Below are positions 53,064 through 61,994 of a stretch of DNA of 64,000 bases, piece by piece (within the stretch, counting starts at the first letter, position 1; every line of letters starts with the position of its first letter). Source of the stretch: DATAZK01 sp963731205. Lineage in GTDB: Bacteria > Actinomycetota > Actinomycetes > Frankiales > Frankiaceae. A program made the translations under genes and the position numbers. The notes beneath the pieces are model-generated. The model searched no databases and was not told the DNA's origin. It was given only the letters and a program-made list of their open reading frames with translations. The stretch lies in assembly GCA_963731205.1 (NCBI GenBank), contig CAVSUJ010000002.1, positions 124,001 through 188,000 on the forward strand, read 5' to 3'.

Positions 53064-53606
53064 CTAGCGCCGGCGTGCCCGAAACGCGGAAACATTCGCG
53101 CGGTTCAGGCAGCCAGTGCTGCAGTAGCGACGGGACCGGTTCTTCGACAGGTCGACCAGCACGTCATCGCAGTCGGCGGCGTCGCACACGCGTAACCGCT
53201 GGAGCTCGCCCTGCCGGACGACGTCGACGAAGGCCATCGCCGCTTCGACCGCCATCCGGTCGGCCAGCGGGGCGTGCGGCGGTGTCGCGTGAAGATGGTA
53301 GGGCCACTCGCCATGGCGGACGAGCTGCGGAAGCGCGCCGGCATCGCGAAGCATCGCGTTGACCTGCTCGACGACGTCGTCCTCATCGAGCTCCCAGAGC
53401 CGGCGCAGGTGGGGACGCAGCGCGCGTACCTCATCGAGTTCAGCGCGACTGCGTCGGCGCGATCCGGTCCAGCCCCACTCGCGTACGAAATCATCGAGCT
53501 CCCCGAGCGTGGACAGCTCGTCGGAGGCGCGGAACGGCCCGGCTTCGGTGTTCACAAGCGCCGAAGCGGCCTGCAGAGCCAGCTCCGTGTCATGGGCAAA
53601 AAGCAC
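53064..53606 (-). CDS. CGNR zinc-finger (ABATE domain) regulator
   Basis: Product of 180 aa. The C-terminus holds the CGNR-type zinc finger: CDAADC, then SRRYCSTGCLNRANVSAFRARR. GTG at 53606 is chosen because AAAGGAG lies five nt upstream. Proteins of this group are putative stress-responsive transcription regulators. It diverges from an EamA transporter across a palindrome, suggesting local regulation. Confidence 0.85.
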   Translation of the reverse strand: MLFAHDTELALQAASALVNTEAGPFRASDELSTLGELDDFVREWGWTGSRRRSRAELDEVRALRPHLRRLWELDEDDVVEQVNAMLRDAGALPQLVRHGEWPYHLHATPPHAPLADRMAVEAAMAFVDVVRQGELQRLRVCDAADCDDVLVDLSKNRSRRYCSTGCLNRANVSAFRARRR

Positions 53607-53636
53607 GTTGACTCCTTTCACCGCGCCACATACCGT

Positions 53637-53649
53637 GTAAGCACCTTAC
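53637..53649. promoter_or_regulatory. Palindromic candidate operator
   Basis: GTAAGCACCTTAC is an inverted repeat (GTAAG, three-nt spacer, CTTAC) in the 106-nt region between the divergent CGNR regulator and EamA transporter, a good position for a regulatory site of both. Confidence 0.4.
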
Positions 53650-53712
53650 GCCGCTTTACTCATTACGCCGTTCGTTGCATCGTTCGTGACACCGTGGAGA
53701 TTGGAGAGTGCC

Positions 53713-54681
53713 GTGCCGCGCGGGTCGATCAGCAACGCCGGGTTGACGCTCGCGGTGCTGTCGGGCGCGACGTTCGGCACGTCCGGCTCCTTCGCCTCCA
53801 GCCTGCTCTCGGCCGGTTGGAGTCCTGGTGCTGCTGTCACGGCCCGGATCATCATCGCGGCACTGGTCCTGACGGCGCCAGCGGTCATGCAGCTACGCCG
53901 GTCCCGCCCGAGCGCGCGTGGCCTGCGCAGCATCGTGCTCTACGGGATCTTCGCCGTTGCTGCCGCTCAGCTCTGCTATTTCAACGCCGTGCAGCACCTC
54001 TCGGTGGCCGTGGCCCTGCTGCTGGAGTACTCCGGAATCCTTCTCGTCATCGGGTGGATGTGGGCCCGCCATGGCCACCGCCCGCGCCGGCTCACGCTGA
54101 CCGGCGGCGCCGTCGCGCTGGCCGGTCTCGTCCTGGTGCTCGATCTCGCCGGCTCGCAGCACGTCGATCTCGTCGGCATCCTCTGGGGCCTCGGCGCGGC
54201 CGTCGGGCTCGCCGTCTACTTCGTCATCTCCTCATCCACCGACGACGCGCTTCCCCCACTCGTCGTGGCCTGGGGCGGGCTCGCTGTCGGAGCCGTCGTC
54301 CTCGGCGCCGCGATCGTGGCCGGCGCCCTGCCGGTGCGCACGACGAGCGCCGACGTGACCTTGCTGCACCATCAGGTCAGCTGGGTCGTGCCGATCCTGG
54401 GAATGTCGCTGATCGCTGCGGCCATCGCCTACGTCACGGGGATCGCGGCGGCCCGGCTGCTCGGTGCGAAGGTCGCATCGTTCGTGGGGCTCACCGAGGT
54501 GCTGTTCGCCGTCGGGTTCGCATGGCTGCTCCTCGGCCAGCGGCTCGATGTCACCCAGGCGCTCGGCGCAGCACTCGTCGTGGGCGGGATCGCCCTCGTC
54601 CGGCTGGACGAGTTGCGCACCCCACCGCCGTTGCCTGCCCCTGTCGTGGTCAGCCCGCGCCGCGACCTTGCACGGCGCTGA
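53713..54681 (+). CDS. EamA-family (DMT) transporter
   Basis: Product of 322 aa with ten predicted helices in two EamA repeats. GTG start with GGAG six nt upstream. GLTLAVLSGATFGTSGSF and TEVLFAVGFAWLLLGQRL are typical repeat ends. Exports amino acids or small metabolites in known cases. Divergent to the CGNR regulator. Confidence 0.85.
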   Translation: MPRGSISNAGLTLAVLSGATFGTSGSFASSLLSAGWSPGAAVTARIIIAALVLTAPAVMQLRRSRPSARGLRSIVLYGIFAVAAAQLCYFNAVQHLSVAVALLLEYSGILLVIGWMWARHGHRPRRLTLTGGAVALAGLVLVLDLAGSQHVDLVGILWGLGAAVGLAVYFVISSSTDDALPPLVVAWGGLAVGAVVLGAAIVAGALPVRTTSADVTLLHHQVSWVVPILGMSLIAAAIAYVTGIAAARLLGAKVASFVGLTEVLFAVGFAWLLLGQRLDVTQALGAALVVGGIALVRLDELRTPPPLPAPVVVSPRRDLARR

Positions 54682-54703
54682 GCCGCCCGTCGATGATCGG
54701 GAA

Positions 54704-55456
54704 ATGCCCCCGCAATCAACTCCAGGCGCCGAGCGTTCGCGGTTCGTCCGATACCTGCGAGCCGCAGTAGTCGATGAGCACGACGGCCCGCTGCCGGCCA
54801 TGCTGCTCTCACTCACGGTGCTGGTAGGAATCGTCGACGCCACGAGCATCCTGCTGGCCCACGTCTTCGTCGCCACGATCACGGGAAACATCGTCTTCCT
54901 GGGCCTGGCGATCGCCGGCGCCCCGGGCTTCTCGGTCCGCAGTTCCTTGCTGCCGATCATCGCCTTCGCGGTAGGCGCCGTCCTGGGCGGTCACGCGTTC
55001 CGGGCAGCCGGCGTCCACCGCGGGCGGGCGTTTCGCAACGTGCTCGCTGTCAAGTCCCTCATGGCCGTTGTCGTCACCGTTGTCGTGCTCACGGCACACA
55101 ACCATTTCGATGCGCGCACGCGCGATTACGTCGTCATCCTGCTGGCGATTTCCATGGGCTCGCAGCTCGCCGCGATCCGCTTCCTGGCCGTACGGGATCT
55201 GCCGACGGTGGTGCTCACGTTGCTCATGACCGGCGCCCTGATCGAGCACAAACGCGGCCTGAAGGATCCGGTGATGCTGCGGCGCCTGCTGGCGATCTCG
55301 GCGTTCCTGCTCGGCATCGTCGTGGGCGGACTACTGGTCCGTCACGTCTCGGTCGCGGCCAGCCTTTCGGTGGGCCTCGCCATCGTCGTCGGAGTCACCA
55401 TCGCCGCCCATCTGGTGTCACGCGACGACGCCGCCGCGTGGGCGATCCGCCGGTGA
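54704..55456 (+). CDS. DUF1275 (YoaK-like) membrane protein
   Basis: Product of 250 aa with six predicted helices. VGIVDATSILLAHVFVATIT-GN is the DUF1275 signature (G-x-D-A...T-G-N). It follows the EamA gene by 22 nt and may share its transcript. Function unknown; some members are linked to ion or stress tolerance. Confidence 0.8.
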   Translation: MPPQSTPGAERSRFVRYLRAAVVDEHDGPLPAMLLSLTVLVGIVDATSILLAHVFVATITGNIVFLGLAIAGAPGFSVRSSLLPIIAFAVGAVLGGHAFRAAGVHRGRAFRNVLAVKSLMAVVVTVVVLTAHNHFDARTRDYVVILLAISMGSQLAAIRFLAVRDLPTVVLTLLMTGALIEHKRGLKDPVMLRRLLAISAFLLGIVVGGLLVRHVSVAASLSVGLAIVVGVTIAAHLVSRDDAAAWAIRR

Positions 55457-55516
55457 CGCCGGCCGCAAAGCGCCCGCGTTGACGACCAAGAAGCGCCTCG
55501 GCTAGCTTTCGCCCTT

Positions 55517-56347
55517 GTGCCATCAGTACTGATCACGGGAGCCAGCCGCGGCATCGGCCGGGCCTGCGCCCTTCGGCTCGCCGACGCCGGTTGGAAGGTC
55601 TACGCCGGTGTTCGAACGCCCGAGCAGGGTGCGGCGCTGCAAAGCGAGCGGCCCGCCGGTCAGATCCGGGCGGTGCCGCTCGACCTTCGCGACGAGAAGC
55701 AGATCGCCGATCTGCCGGAGGTGATCGGCGGCGCACTCGACGCGCTCGTGAACAACGCCGGGATTGTCGTCGGCGGTCCGGTGGAAGCGCTGAGCATCGG
55801 CAACCTTCGCGATCAGCTGGAGGTCAATGTCGTCGCCCAAATAGCCGTGACGCAGGCGGTGCTCCCGCTGCTGCGGTCCAGCAAAGGGCGCGTGGTCTTC
55901 CTCAGTTCCATCAGCGGACGCGTATCGACACCATTCCTCGGCGCGTACACAGCGTCGAAATTCGCGATCGAAGCCATCGCCGACAGCCTGCGCATGGAGC
56001 TGCGTCCGTGGGGCATCCGCGTGGTGCTGGTGGAACCCGGATCCATCGACACCGACATGTGGAGGGGAGCCCTCGACGTGGCCGATGAGACGGAGGCTCA
56101 AATGGCGCCCGAGCATCGCACCCTCTATGCCGGCCAGCTGGCGGGCATGCGGAAGGCGATCGCCGGGATACAGAAACGCACCACGCCGGTCGACAAGGTC
56201 GCGGCCGCCGTGCAGCGCGCCTTGACGGCCCCTCGCCCGAAGCCGCGCTATCTCGTGGGTACGGATGCCCGGGTTCAGGTCGCGCTGAACGGGGCGCTGC
56301 CCACCCGGGCAATGGATGCGGCAATCATCAAGGCGACGACCGGCTAG
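55517..56347 (+). CDS. Short-chain dehydrogenase/reductase
   Basis: Product of 276 aa: SVLITGASRGIGRACALRLA, NNAG and YTASK (Y-x3-K). GTG start. C-terminal segments KPRYLVGTDARVQVAL resemble retinol-dehydrogenase-like SDRs. It precedes another SDR by 12 nt. Confidence 0.85.
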   Translation: MPSVLITGASRGIGRACALRLADAGWKVYAGVRTPEQGAALQSERPAGQIRAVPLDLRDEKQIADLPEVIGGALDALVNNAGIVVGGPVEALSIGNLRDQLEVNVVAQIAVTQAVLPLLRSSKGRVVFLSSISGRVSTPFLGAYTASKFAIEAIADSLRMELRPWGIRVVLVEPGSIDTDMWRGALDVADETEAQMAPEHRTLYAGQLAGMRKAIAGIQKRTTPVDKVAAAVQRALTAPRPKPRYLVGTDARVQVALNGALPTRAMDAAIIKATTG

Positions 56348-56359
56348 CGAAAGGCACGC

Positions 56360-57127
56360 ATGCCTGAGAGCACCCTGACGGGCGCCGTCGCCCTCGTGAC
56401 GGGCGCCAGCAGCGGGATCGGTGCGGCCACCGCCCGCCGCCTTGCCGGCGAAGGCGCCGCGGTCGCTCTGATCGCCCGGCGCCGCGACCGGCTGGATGAA
56501 CTCGTCGCCGAGATCGTCGGAGCGGGAGGGCGGGCCCGCGCCGTGGAGGCCGACATCACCGATACCGGTCGCGCCGAAGGAGCAGTACAGGAAGCCGCCG
56601 AAGCCTTCGGACGGCTCGACGTCCTGGTGAACAACGCCGGAATCATGCTGCTCGGCCCCGCGGTGCAGGCGCCGGTCAGCGACTGGGACCGCATGATCTC
56701 CCTCAACGTGACGGCACTCGTCCACGTCACGCATGCCGCGCTGCCCCATCTCATCGATGCGGCGGCCACCTCGCCGCGGGGCGTGGCCGACATCGTCAAC
56801 ATCAGTTCGACGGCCGGACGCGTCGCCCGCCCCGCCAGCAGCGTCTACAACCTGACCAAGTTCGGGCTCACCGGATTCGCCGAGGCCCTGCGCCAGGAGG
56901 TGCTCCGACAGCATGTGCGGGTCGCCATCATCGAGCCGGGAACGGTCGACACCGAACTCGTCGACCATCTCTCCGACGCGGTACGTGATGCGGCTGCGCG
57001 CCAGATCGAAGGCATCGAAGCGCTGCGGGCAGCCGACATCGCCGACGCCGTCAGCTACATCGTCACCCGCGAACGCCGGGTCGCGGTCAACGAGCTCCTC
57101 ATCCGAGCCGGCGAACAGACCTGGTGA
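56360..57127 (+). CDS. Short-chain dehydrogenase/reductase
   Basis: Product of 255 aa: VTGASSGIGAATARRLA, NNAG, catalytic YNLTK (Y-x3-K) and the terminal ELLIRAGEQTW, which is typical of oxidoreductases of the YdfG/SerDH type. ATG with weak upstream AAAGG. Probably co-transcribed with the SDR before it. Confidence 0.88.
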   Translation: MPESTLTGAVALVTGASSGIGAATARRLAGEGAAVALIARRRDRLDELVAEIVGAGGRARAVEADITDTGRAEGAVQEAAEAFGRLDVLVNNAGIMLLGPAVQAPVSDWDRMISLNVTALVHVTHAALPHLIDAAATSPRGVADIVNISSTAGRVARPASSVYNLTKFGLTGFAEALRQEVLRQHVRVAIIEPGTVDTELVDHLSDAVRDAAARQIEGIEALRAADIADAVSYIVTRERRVAVNELLIRAGEQTW

Positions 57128-57140
57128 GCCGGCGACTCAA

Positions 57141-57332
57141 CTACTGCGAGGCGCCGACGCGATCGCCGCTGAAGCTCTGCAGTCGCAGGTAACGGCGATA
57201 TTCGACTCCAGTCGCCACCGGACCGGCCTCGAATCCACAAATGCGCTCCACCGTGATGTCGCCGACACCGCAAGGGTGCTTGACGGTGACCCAATGGGTC
57301 TTCAGCAGTTGGCGGGCGATGGCGAACACCAT
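57141..57332 (-). CDS. Possible small protein
   Basis: Would encode 63 aa (MVFAIARQLLKTHWVT start), with high third-position GC and a GGAG about ten nt before the ATG. It lies in a 640-nt region otherwise without a gene. No family is recognised, so this could be chance. Confidence 0.3.
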   Translation of the reverse strand: MVFAIARQLLKTHWVTVKHPCGVGDITVERICGFEAGPVATGVEYRRYLRLQSFSGDRVGASQ

Positions 57333-57772
57333 GGGGTCACAACTCCAAGCGAACTGGGCAGTTTGGCGGACAGCGGCCGGACCGTAGTCGCCGGGCAGCC
57401 GGCCGCCGTCGCCTTTCCATCGGAAGGCACCCGGCCGCCCAAGGGAGGTCGTTCAGCCTGTGATTGCGGGACTTTGCGCCCTCCACCTGCACGATCACCC
57501 GTCTCACCGGGCCATCTTCGGCGTTGCCCGAATGTGACGATCGAGTGAATTTGCGTGTCATATGGCTCGGGGATTCAAGGTCGCTGCCATCCTCGCGATA
57601 GGCCGATGAGGTTCGTATTCCTGCGTGCCTCCAACTGCATAACCGTCCGTCCGCCCGCACCACCACTGACGTCCCTCGGGGGGCCCGGGCCGGTACGAGC
57701 TTCACCGTCGCGCAGCCAGCCGATCTGAGGAACGCGCCGCCCGGTCAGTGCGTCAACCGTCTGGAATTCGCC
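57333..57772. other. Gene-poor intergenic region
   Basis: About 440 bp upstream of the GH43-like lipoprotein. Several frames are open but none has a family-like sequence or ribosome-binding site. Likely promoter and 5' leader of the GH43 gene; no defined operator found. Confidence 0.4.
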
Positions 57773-58750
57773 ATGTACCCGCGAAAAATCCTGTCTGCCG
57801 TCAGACCGCGCCTGTTGATCCTGGTGGCGGTGGCGCTGTTGGCCGCCCTCGCCGCATGTACCCCGAAGGAGTCCAGGGGCGCTTCCTACGCGGGTGATTT
57901 CCCGGATCCGTCGGTGCTCCGGGTCGGCGGCGTCTACTACGCCTTCGGCACCCAGGCAGCAGGCGGCCACCCGGCCATCCAGCGCCTGGTCTCGACCAAC
58001 CACGAGACGTGGGTGAAGCCGGCTGTCGCCGACGCGCTCTACGCGCTGCCGCAGTGGGCCGATGACTCCGGCACCTGGAGCCCGGACGTCACGCAGATGG
58101 GCCTCGGCTACGTCATGTACTACTCGGCGCACGAAGCCGGCGGCACGCACTGCCTGTCAGCGGCCTTCGCGGCATCGCCGGCGAACCAGTTCGTCGACAA
58201 CAGCACCCGGCCGTTGTTGTGCATGCCCGATGGCGAAACCATCGACCCGTCGGTCGTCGTCGGTCCGTACAACCTGCATTACCTGGTCTGGAAGGGTCCT
58301 GACGCGCACGGCGTCGCCACGATCTATTCGCAGCGGCTGGCCCCTGGTGGGCTGACGTTCGCCGGTCCGCGCGTCGTGCTCATGAAGGCCCACAAGACAG
58401 GCTGGACGAGCTACAACATCGAAGCGCCCACCATGCTGTTCACGCAGAACCGCTGGCTGCTCTTCTACAGCGGCGGCAATTACTGGTCCTCGACGTACGC
58501 GATCGGCTACGCGAGCTGCGACGGTCCACTCGGACCCTGCACCGATCGCAGTGCCGGGAAGCCATGGGTCAGTTCGCACGGCCTCGCGCAAGGCCCGGGC
58601 GGGGAGAGCTTCTTCACCGATCCTGCCGGAACGATCTACATGGCCTACCACGCCTGGGGCAGCAAACTCGGCTACGAGAACGGCGGCATCCGCTCACTGT
58701 GGATCGACGAGGTGGGCGTGCTGAACGGAGTTCCGCTCTTCGGGTTGTAG
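57773..58750 (+). CDS. GH43-like lipoprotein
   Basis: Product of 325 aa. A signal peptide with lipobox LAALAAC starts the protein; then a five-bladed propeller with GDFPDPSVL (general-base Asp), GTWSPDV and NIEAPTML (likely general-acid Glu). It is related to the gene at 8036 in fold and key residues (GTQAAGGHPAIQR, WSPDV), so the genome carries at least two surface arabinan/xylan-type glycosidases. SD weak. Confidence 0.82.
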   Translation: MYPRKILSAVRPRLLILVAVALLAALAACTPKESRGASYAGDFPDPSVLRVGGVYYAFGTQAAGGHPAIQRLVSTNHETWVKPAVADALYALPQWADDSGTWSPDVTQMGLGYVMYYSAHEAGGTHCLSAAFAASPANQFVDNSTRPLLCMPDGETIDPSVVVGPYNLHYLVWKGPDAHGVATIYSQRLAPGGLTFAGPRVVLMKAHKTGWTSYNIEAPTMLFTQNRWLLFYSGGNYWSSTYAIGYASCDGPLGPCTDRSAGKPWVSSHGLAQGPGGESFFTDPAGTIYMAYHAWGSKLGYENGGIRSLWIDEVGVLNGVPLFGL

Positions 58751-58870
58751 GACTTCCCCGGATTGGCAGGCGTTTTCCTCTTGCCACTTCGCGCTTCTGG
58801 GCCACGATGGGGGATGTGCGTGGCATGTGACTCGCGGGACAGCCCGTCGAGCTGAGGCCCAGGGGCAAGC

Positions 58871-61636
58871 GTGGTGAAGCCACTGCTGGAGACCAAGTGG
58901 CACGTGCCTGCCCGCCGGCCGGGTGCGGTGCCCCGAGCCCGGCTGTCGCAGCGGCTGGCCCGAGGTGCCCGGTCACGCCTTTCGCTGGTCTGCGCGCCGG
59001 CCGGTTTCGGCAAGACGACGCTGCTCGCTCAGTGGGTCGCGGAGGTCACCGACCGCGCGCCCGCGGATGCGCCGGCGGTGGCGTGGGTCTCGCTCGACGA
59101 GCGCGACAACGACCCCGCCACCTTCTGGACCTATGTCATCACCGCGCTGCAGAATGCGGCGCGCAGCGCCGGCGGCACCGGGAGCACGGTCGGCGCCGCC
59201 GCGGTGGGCCTGCTGAAACCGCTTCAGCCGCCGCCCGAAGCGGCGCTGGCCACGCTGCTCAACGATCTGCAGGCGCTGGGCCGAGAAGTGGTCCTCGTAC
59301 TCGATGACTACCACGTCATCGACAGCAGCGAGATCCACGAAGGTCTGGTGTACGTACTCGACCATTTGCCGGCCCACGTCCATCTGGTGCTGGCGACCCG
59401 GGCAGACCCGCCCCTGCCGCTGTCGCGCCTGCGGGCCCGCGGCGAGCTCGTCGAGGTGCGCTCGGCAGACCTTCGCTTCACCCATGACGAAGCGGCCGAT
59501 TACCTCGGCGGAGCAATGGGTCTGACGCTCAGCCCAGCCGACGTCGCGACTCTTGCCGAGCGCACCGAGGGATGGGCCGCCGCTCTGCAGCTGGCCGGCC
59601 TGTCACTGCAGGACCGTGACGACCCCAGCGCGGTCGTCGCCAGATTCGCCGGGGACGACCGGTTCATCGTCGATTACCTGGCCGACGAGGTCCTCGCGCT
59701 TCAGAGCGATGAGATACGCGATTTCCTGCTCGCGACGTCGATCCTCGAGCGCTTCAGCGGCCCGTTGTGCGACGCCGTCACCGGCCGTTCGGGCGCCGCG
59801 GCCCTGCTCGTCGAGCTCGAGCGGGCCGGCCTGTTCCTCGTCCCGCTCGACGAGCGCCGGCAATGGTGGCGCTACCACCACCTGTTCGCCGACGTGCTGC
59901 GCGCCCACCTCAGCGAGCAGTATCCGGAGCGACCGCAGCAGCTGCATCGACGCGCCGCCGGCTGGCTGGCCGCCAACGGCGATCCGGCAGAGGCGGTGCG
60001 CCACGCGCTGGCCGGTGACGACCTCGCCCAAGCGGCGGATCTCATGGAACGTTCCATGCCGACGATGCAGCGCGAGCGGCGCGAACCGGAGCTCGCCCAG
60101 TGGGTGCGCGCGCTGCCCGAGGCGATGCTGCAGCGGCGGCCGGTGCTCGCGCTGGCGTTCGTCGGCGCGCTGGCGCAGGCTTCCGAATTCGAGACGCTGG
60201 CCGAGCGTCTGACGGCCATCGAACGTGCCGTACGCGGCGAGAGCGAGTCCTGGCCGCAGCGACCGCCGCCGGACCTGGTCGTCGTCGACGAGGCGGCCTT
60301 TCGCGCCGTGCCGGCCGGCATCGAGACCTACCGGGCAGCGCTTGCCCTCGCCCGCGGCGACGTGGCCGCCACCATCGCCCATTCGCGGACCGCCCTGTCA
60401 CTGGCGCCGCCCGACGCCGACCTCTTGCGTGCTGCGGCGGGTGCGCTCGGCGGACTCGCCTCGTGGACCGCCGGCGACCTCACCGGCGCCTATGCGGCCT
60501 ACGCCGAATCCGTTACCGGGCTGGCCGGAGTCGGCTTCGTCGCCGATGTCCTCGGCTGCACCATCACCCTCGGCGACATCCATCGCACACAGGGCGGGCT
60601 CGGTGAAGCACTGGCGGTCTACCGCCATGCCCTCGAACTGGCATCGGCCAGTGACGCAACGCCGATGCGTGGAAGCGCCGACATGCACGTCGGCATCGCG
60701 GGGGTGCTGCTCGAACGCGACGACCTCGCCGGAGCGGCTGAAGAGCTGGCCGTGTGCGAGCGGCTGGGCGAGTACAACGGGCTGCCGCAGAACCCGTATC
60801 GGCGGCGGATCGTCGCGGCCCGGCTGCGGGAGGCCGACGGTGACACCGACGCCGCGCTCGCGCTGCTCGACGAGGCGGAGCGGGTCTACAACGGCGACTT
60901 CTCTCCCAACGTGCAGCCGGTACCCGCCCTGCGTACCCGGCTTCGCCTGCGCTGCGGCGACCTCGAGCGCGCCGAGGCGTGGGCGCTCGAGCGCGGACTG
61001 TCCGCCGTCGACGAGCTGTCGTACTTGCGCGAATACGAACATCTCACCTTCGCGCGGCTGCTCCTGGCGCGGCAGCAGTCCGGCGCAGATCCGGCCTCAT
61101 CGACCCAGGCGATGGCCTTGCTGACGCGCTTGCTGACCGCAGCGCTCGACGGTGGACGGCGCGGCACCGCGATAGAAGTCCTTGTGTTGCAGGCTCTTTC
61201 GCAGCAGGCGAGCGGCGAGCTTGCGAATGCCGTCGCGGCCCTGCGGCGCGCGACAGAGCTCGCGGAGTCCGAGGGCTATGTGCGGGTGTTCGCCGACGAG
61301 GGCCCGCCGATGGCTGCGCTACTGAAGGCGCTTGTACGCCAGGAGAGCCATTCGGGTTACGTGCGCCGGCTACTGGCCGCCACGCAACGCGGCCGGCACA
61401 TCCCGGCGCAGCGCGGCGGGCTCATCGAGCCGCTCAGCGAAAGGGAGCTGGACGTGCTCCGGCTGCTCGCGACCGACCTCGACGGTCCGGACATCGCCCG
61501 CCGGCTCCACGTCTCGCTGAACACGATGCGTACCCACAGCCGCAACATCTTCCGCAAGCTCGAGGTGAACAACCGGCGCGCGGCGGTCCGCCAGGCGATC
61601 GAGCTCGATCTGCTGGCTCCTGCGCACAAAGTCTGA
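58871..61636 (+). CDS. MalT-type LuxR transcription activator (STAND ATPase)
   Basis: Product of 921 aa, GTG start. Walker A is PAGFGKTT (43-50), Walker B VVLVLDDY (140-147), followed by a helical superhelix of tetratricopeptide-type repeats (about 350-830) and a C-terminal LuxR helix-turn-helix (LSERELDVLRLLATDL... TMRTHSRNIFRKL). Large STAND regulators of this type respond to a ligand bound by the repeat domain. The neighbouring palindrome at 61652 and the two genes after it are the obvious targets. Confidence 0.92.
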   Translation: MVKPLLETKWHVPARRPGAVPRARLSQRLARGARSRLSLVCAPAGFGKTTLLAQWVAEVTDRAPADAPAVAWVSLDERDNDPATFWTYVITALQNAARSAGGTGSTVGAAAVGLLKPLQPPPEAALATLLNDLQALGREVVLVLDDYHVIDSSEIHEGLVYVLDHLPAHVHLVLATRADPPLPLSRLRARGELVEVRSADLRFTHDEAADYLGGAMGLTLSPADVATLAERTEGWAAALQLAGLSLQDRDDPSAVVARFAGDDRFIVDYLADEVLALQSDEIRDFLLATSILERFSGPLCDAVTGRSGAAALLVELERAGLFLVPLDERRQWWRYHHLFADVLRAHLSEQYPERPQQLHRRAAGWLAANGDPAEAVRHALAGDDLAQAADLMERSMPTMQRERREPELAQWVRALPEAMLQRRPVLALAFVGALAQASEFETLAERLTAIERAVRGESESWPQRPPPDLVVVDEAAFRAVPAGIETYRAALALARGDVAATIAHSRTALSLAPPDADLLRAAAGALGGLASWTAGDLTGAYAAYAESVTGLAGVGFVADVLGCTITLGDIHRTQGGLGEALAVYRHALELASASDATPMRGSADMHVGIAGVLLERDDLAGAAEELAVCERLGEYNGLPQNPYRRRIVAARLREADGDTDAALALLDEAERVYNGDFSPNVQPVPALRTRLRLRCGDLERAEAWALERGLSAVDELSYLREYEHLTFARLLLARQQSGADPASSTQAMALLTRLLTAALDGGRRGTAIEVLVLQALSQQASGELANAVAALRRATELAESEGYVRVFADEGPPMAALLKALVRQESHSGYVRRLLAATQRGRHIPAQRGGLIEPLSERELDVLRLLATDLDGPDIARRLHVSLNTMRTHSRNIFRKLEVNNRRAAVRQAIELDLLAPAHKV

Positions 61637-61651
61637 GATTCACCACAGCGC

Positions 61652-61667
61652 TCACCACATGTGGTGA
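61652..61667. promoter_or_regulatory. Perfect palindrome in the promoter of the small protein/DUF4386 pair
   Basis: TCACCACATGTGGTGA is a perfect 16-bp palindrome, with a further CACCACA half-site 14 nt to the left (from 61641) and TCATCACAT a few nt to the right. It sits 16 nt after the LuxR gene and 68 nt before the next start, the expected place for the LuxR operator. Confidence 0.6.
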
Positions 61668-61735
61668 CGACGGCTCATCACATCGCTTCCTAGGTTTCGC
61701 CTTGTCCCAGCAACCAGGCGAAGGAGGCGAGCGTC

Positions 61736-61975
61736 GTGAGCAACGCGCCCACCGACTCCCGCGGCGGCTCCGGCCGCTACGAGATCCAGCTCAAGGGACA
61801 GCTGGCCCCCCGCTGGGATGCCTGGTTCGACGGCTTCACGCTCACCCGGCCCGGTGACGGCACCACCGTGCTGAGCGGTTTCGTCATCGACCAGGCCGCG
61901 CTCTACGGGGTTCTGCGCAAAGTCGCCGACCTCGGCGTGCCACTGATTTCCGTCACTCCCACCCCGTCCGTCTGA
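61736..61975 (+). CDS. Small conserved actinobacterial protein
   Basis: Product of 79 aa, GTG start with GGAGG upstream. The sequence GRYEIQLKGQLAPRWDAWFDGFTLTR then VIDQAALYGVLRKVADLGVPLISV looks like the beta-alpha-beta small proteins often found next to DUF4386 and LuxR genes in actinobacteria. No biochemical function is known to me. It leads the operon that continues with DUF4386. Confidence 0.8.
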   Translation: MSNAPTDSRGGSGRYEIQLKGQLAPRWDAWFDGFTLTRPGDGTTVLSGFVIDQAALYGVLRKVADLGVPLISVTPTPSV

Positions 61976-61994
61976 CCCGAGCCAGGAGATCACC

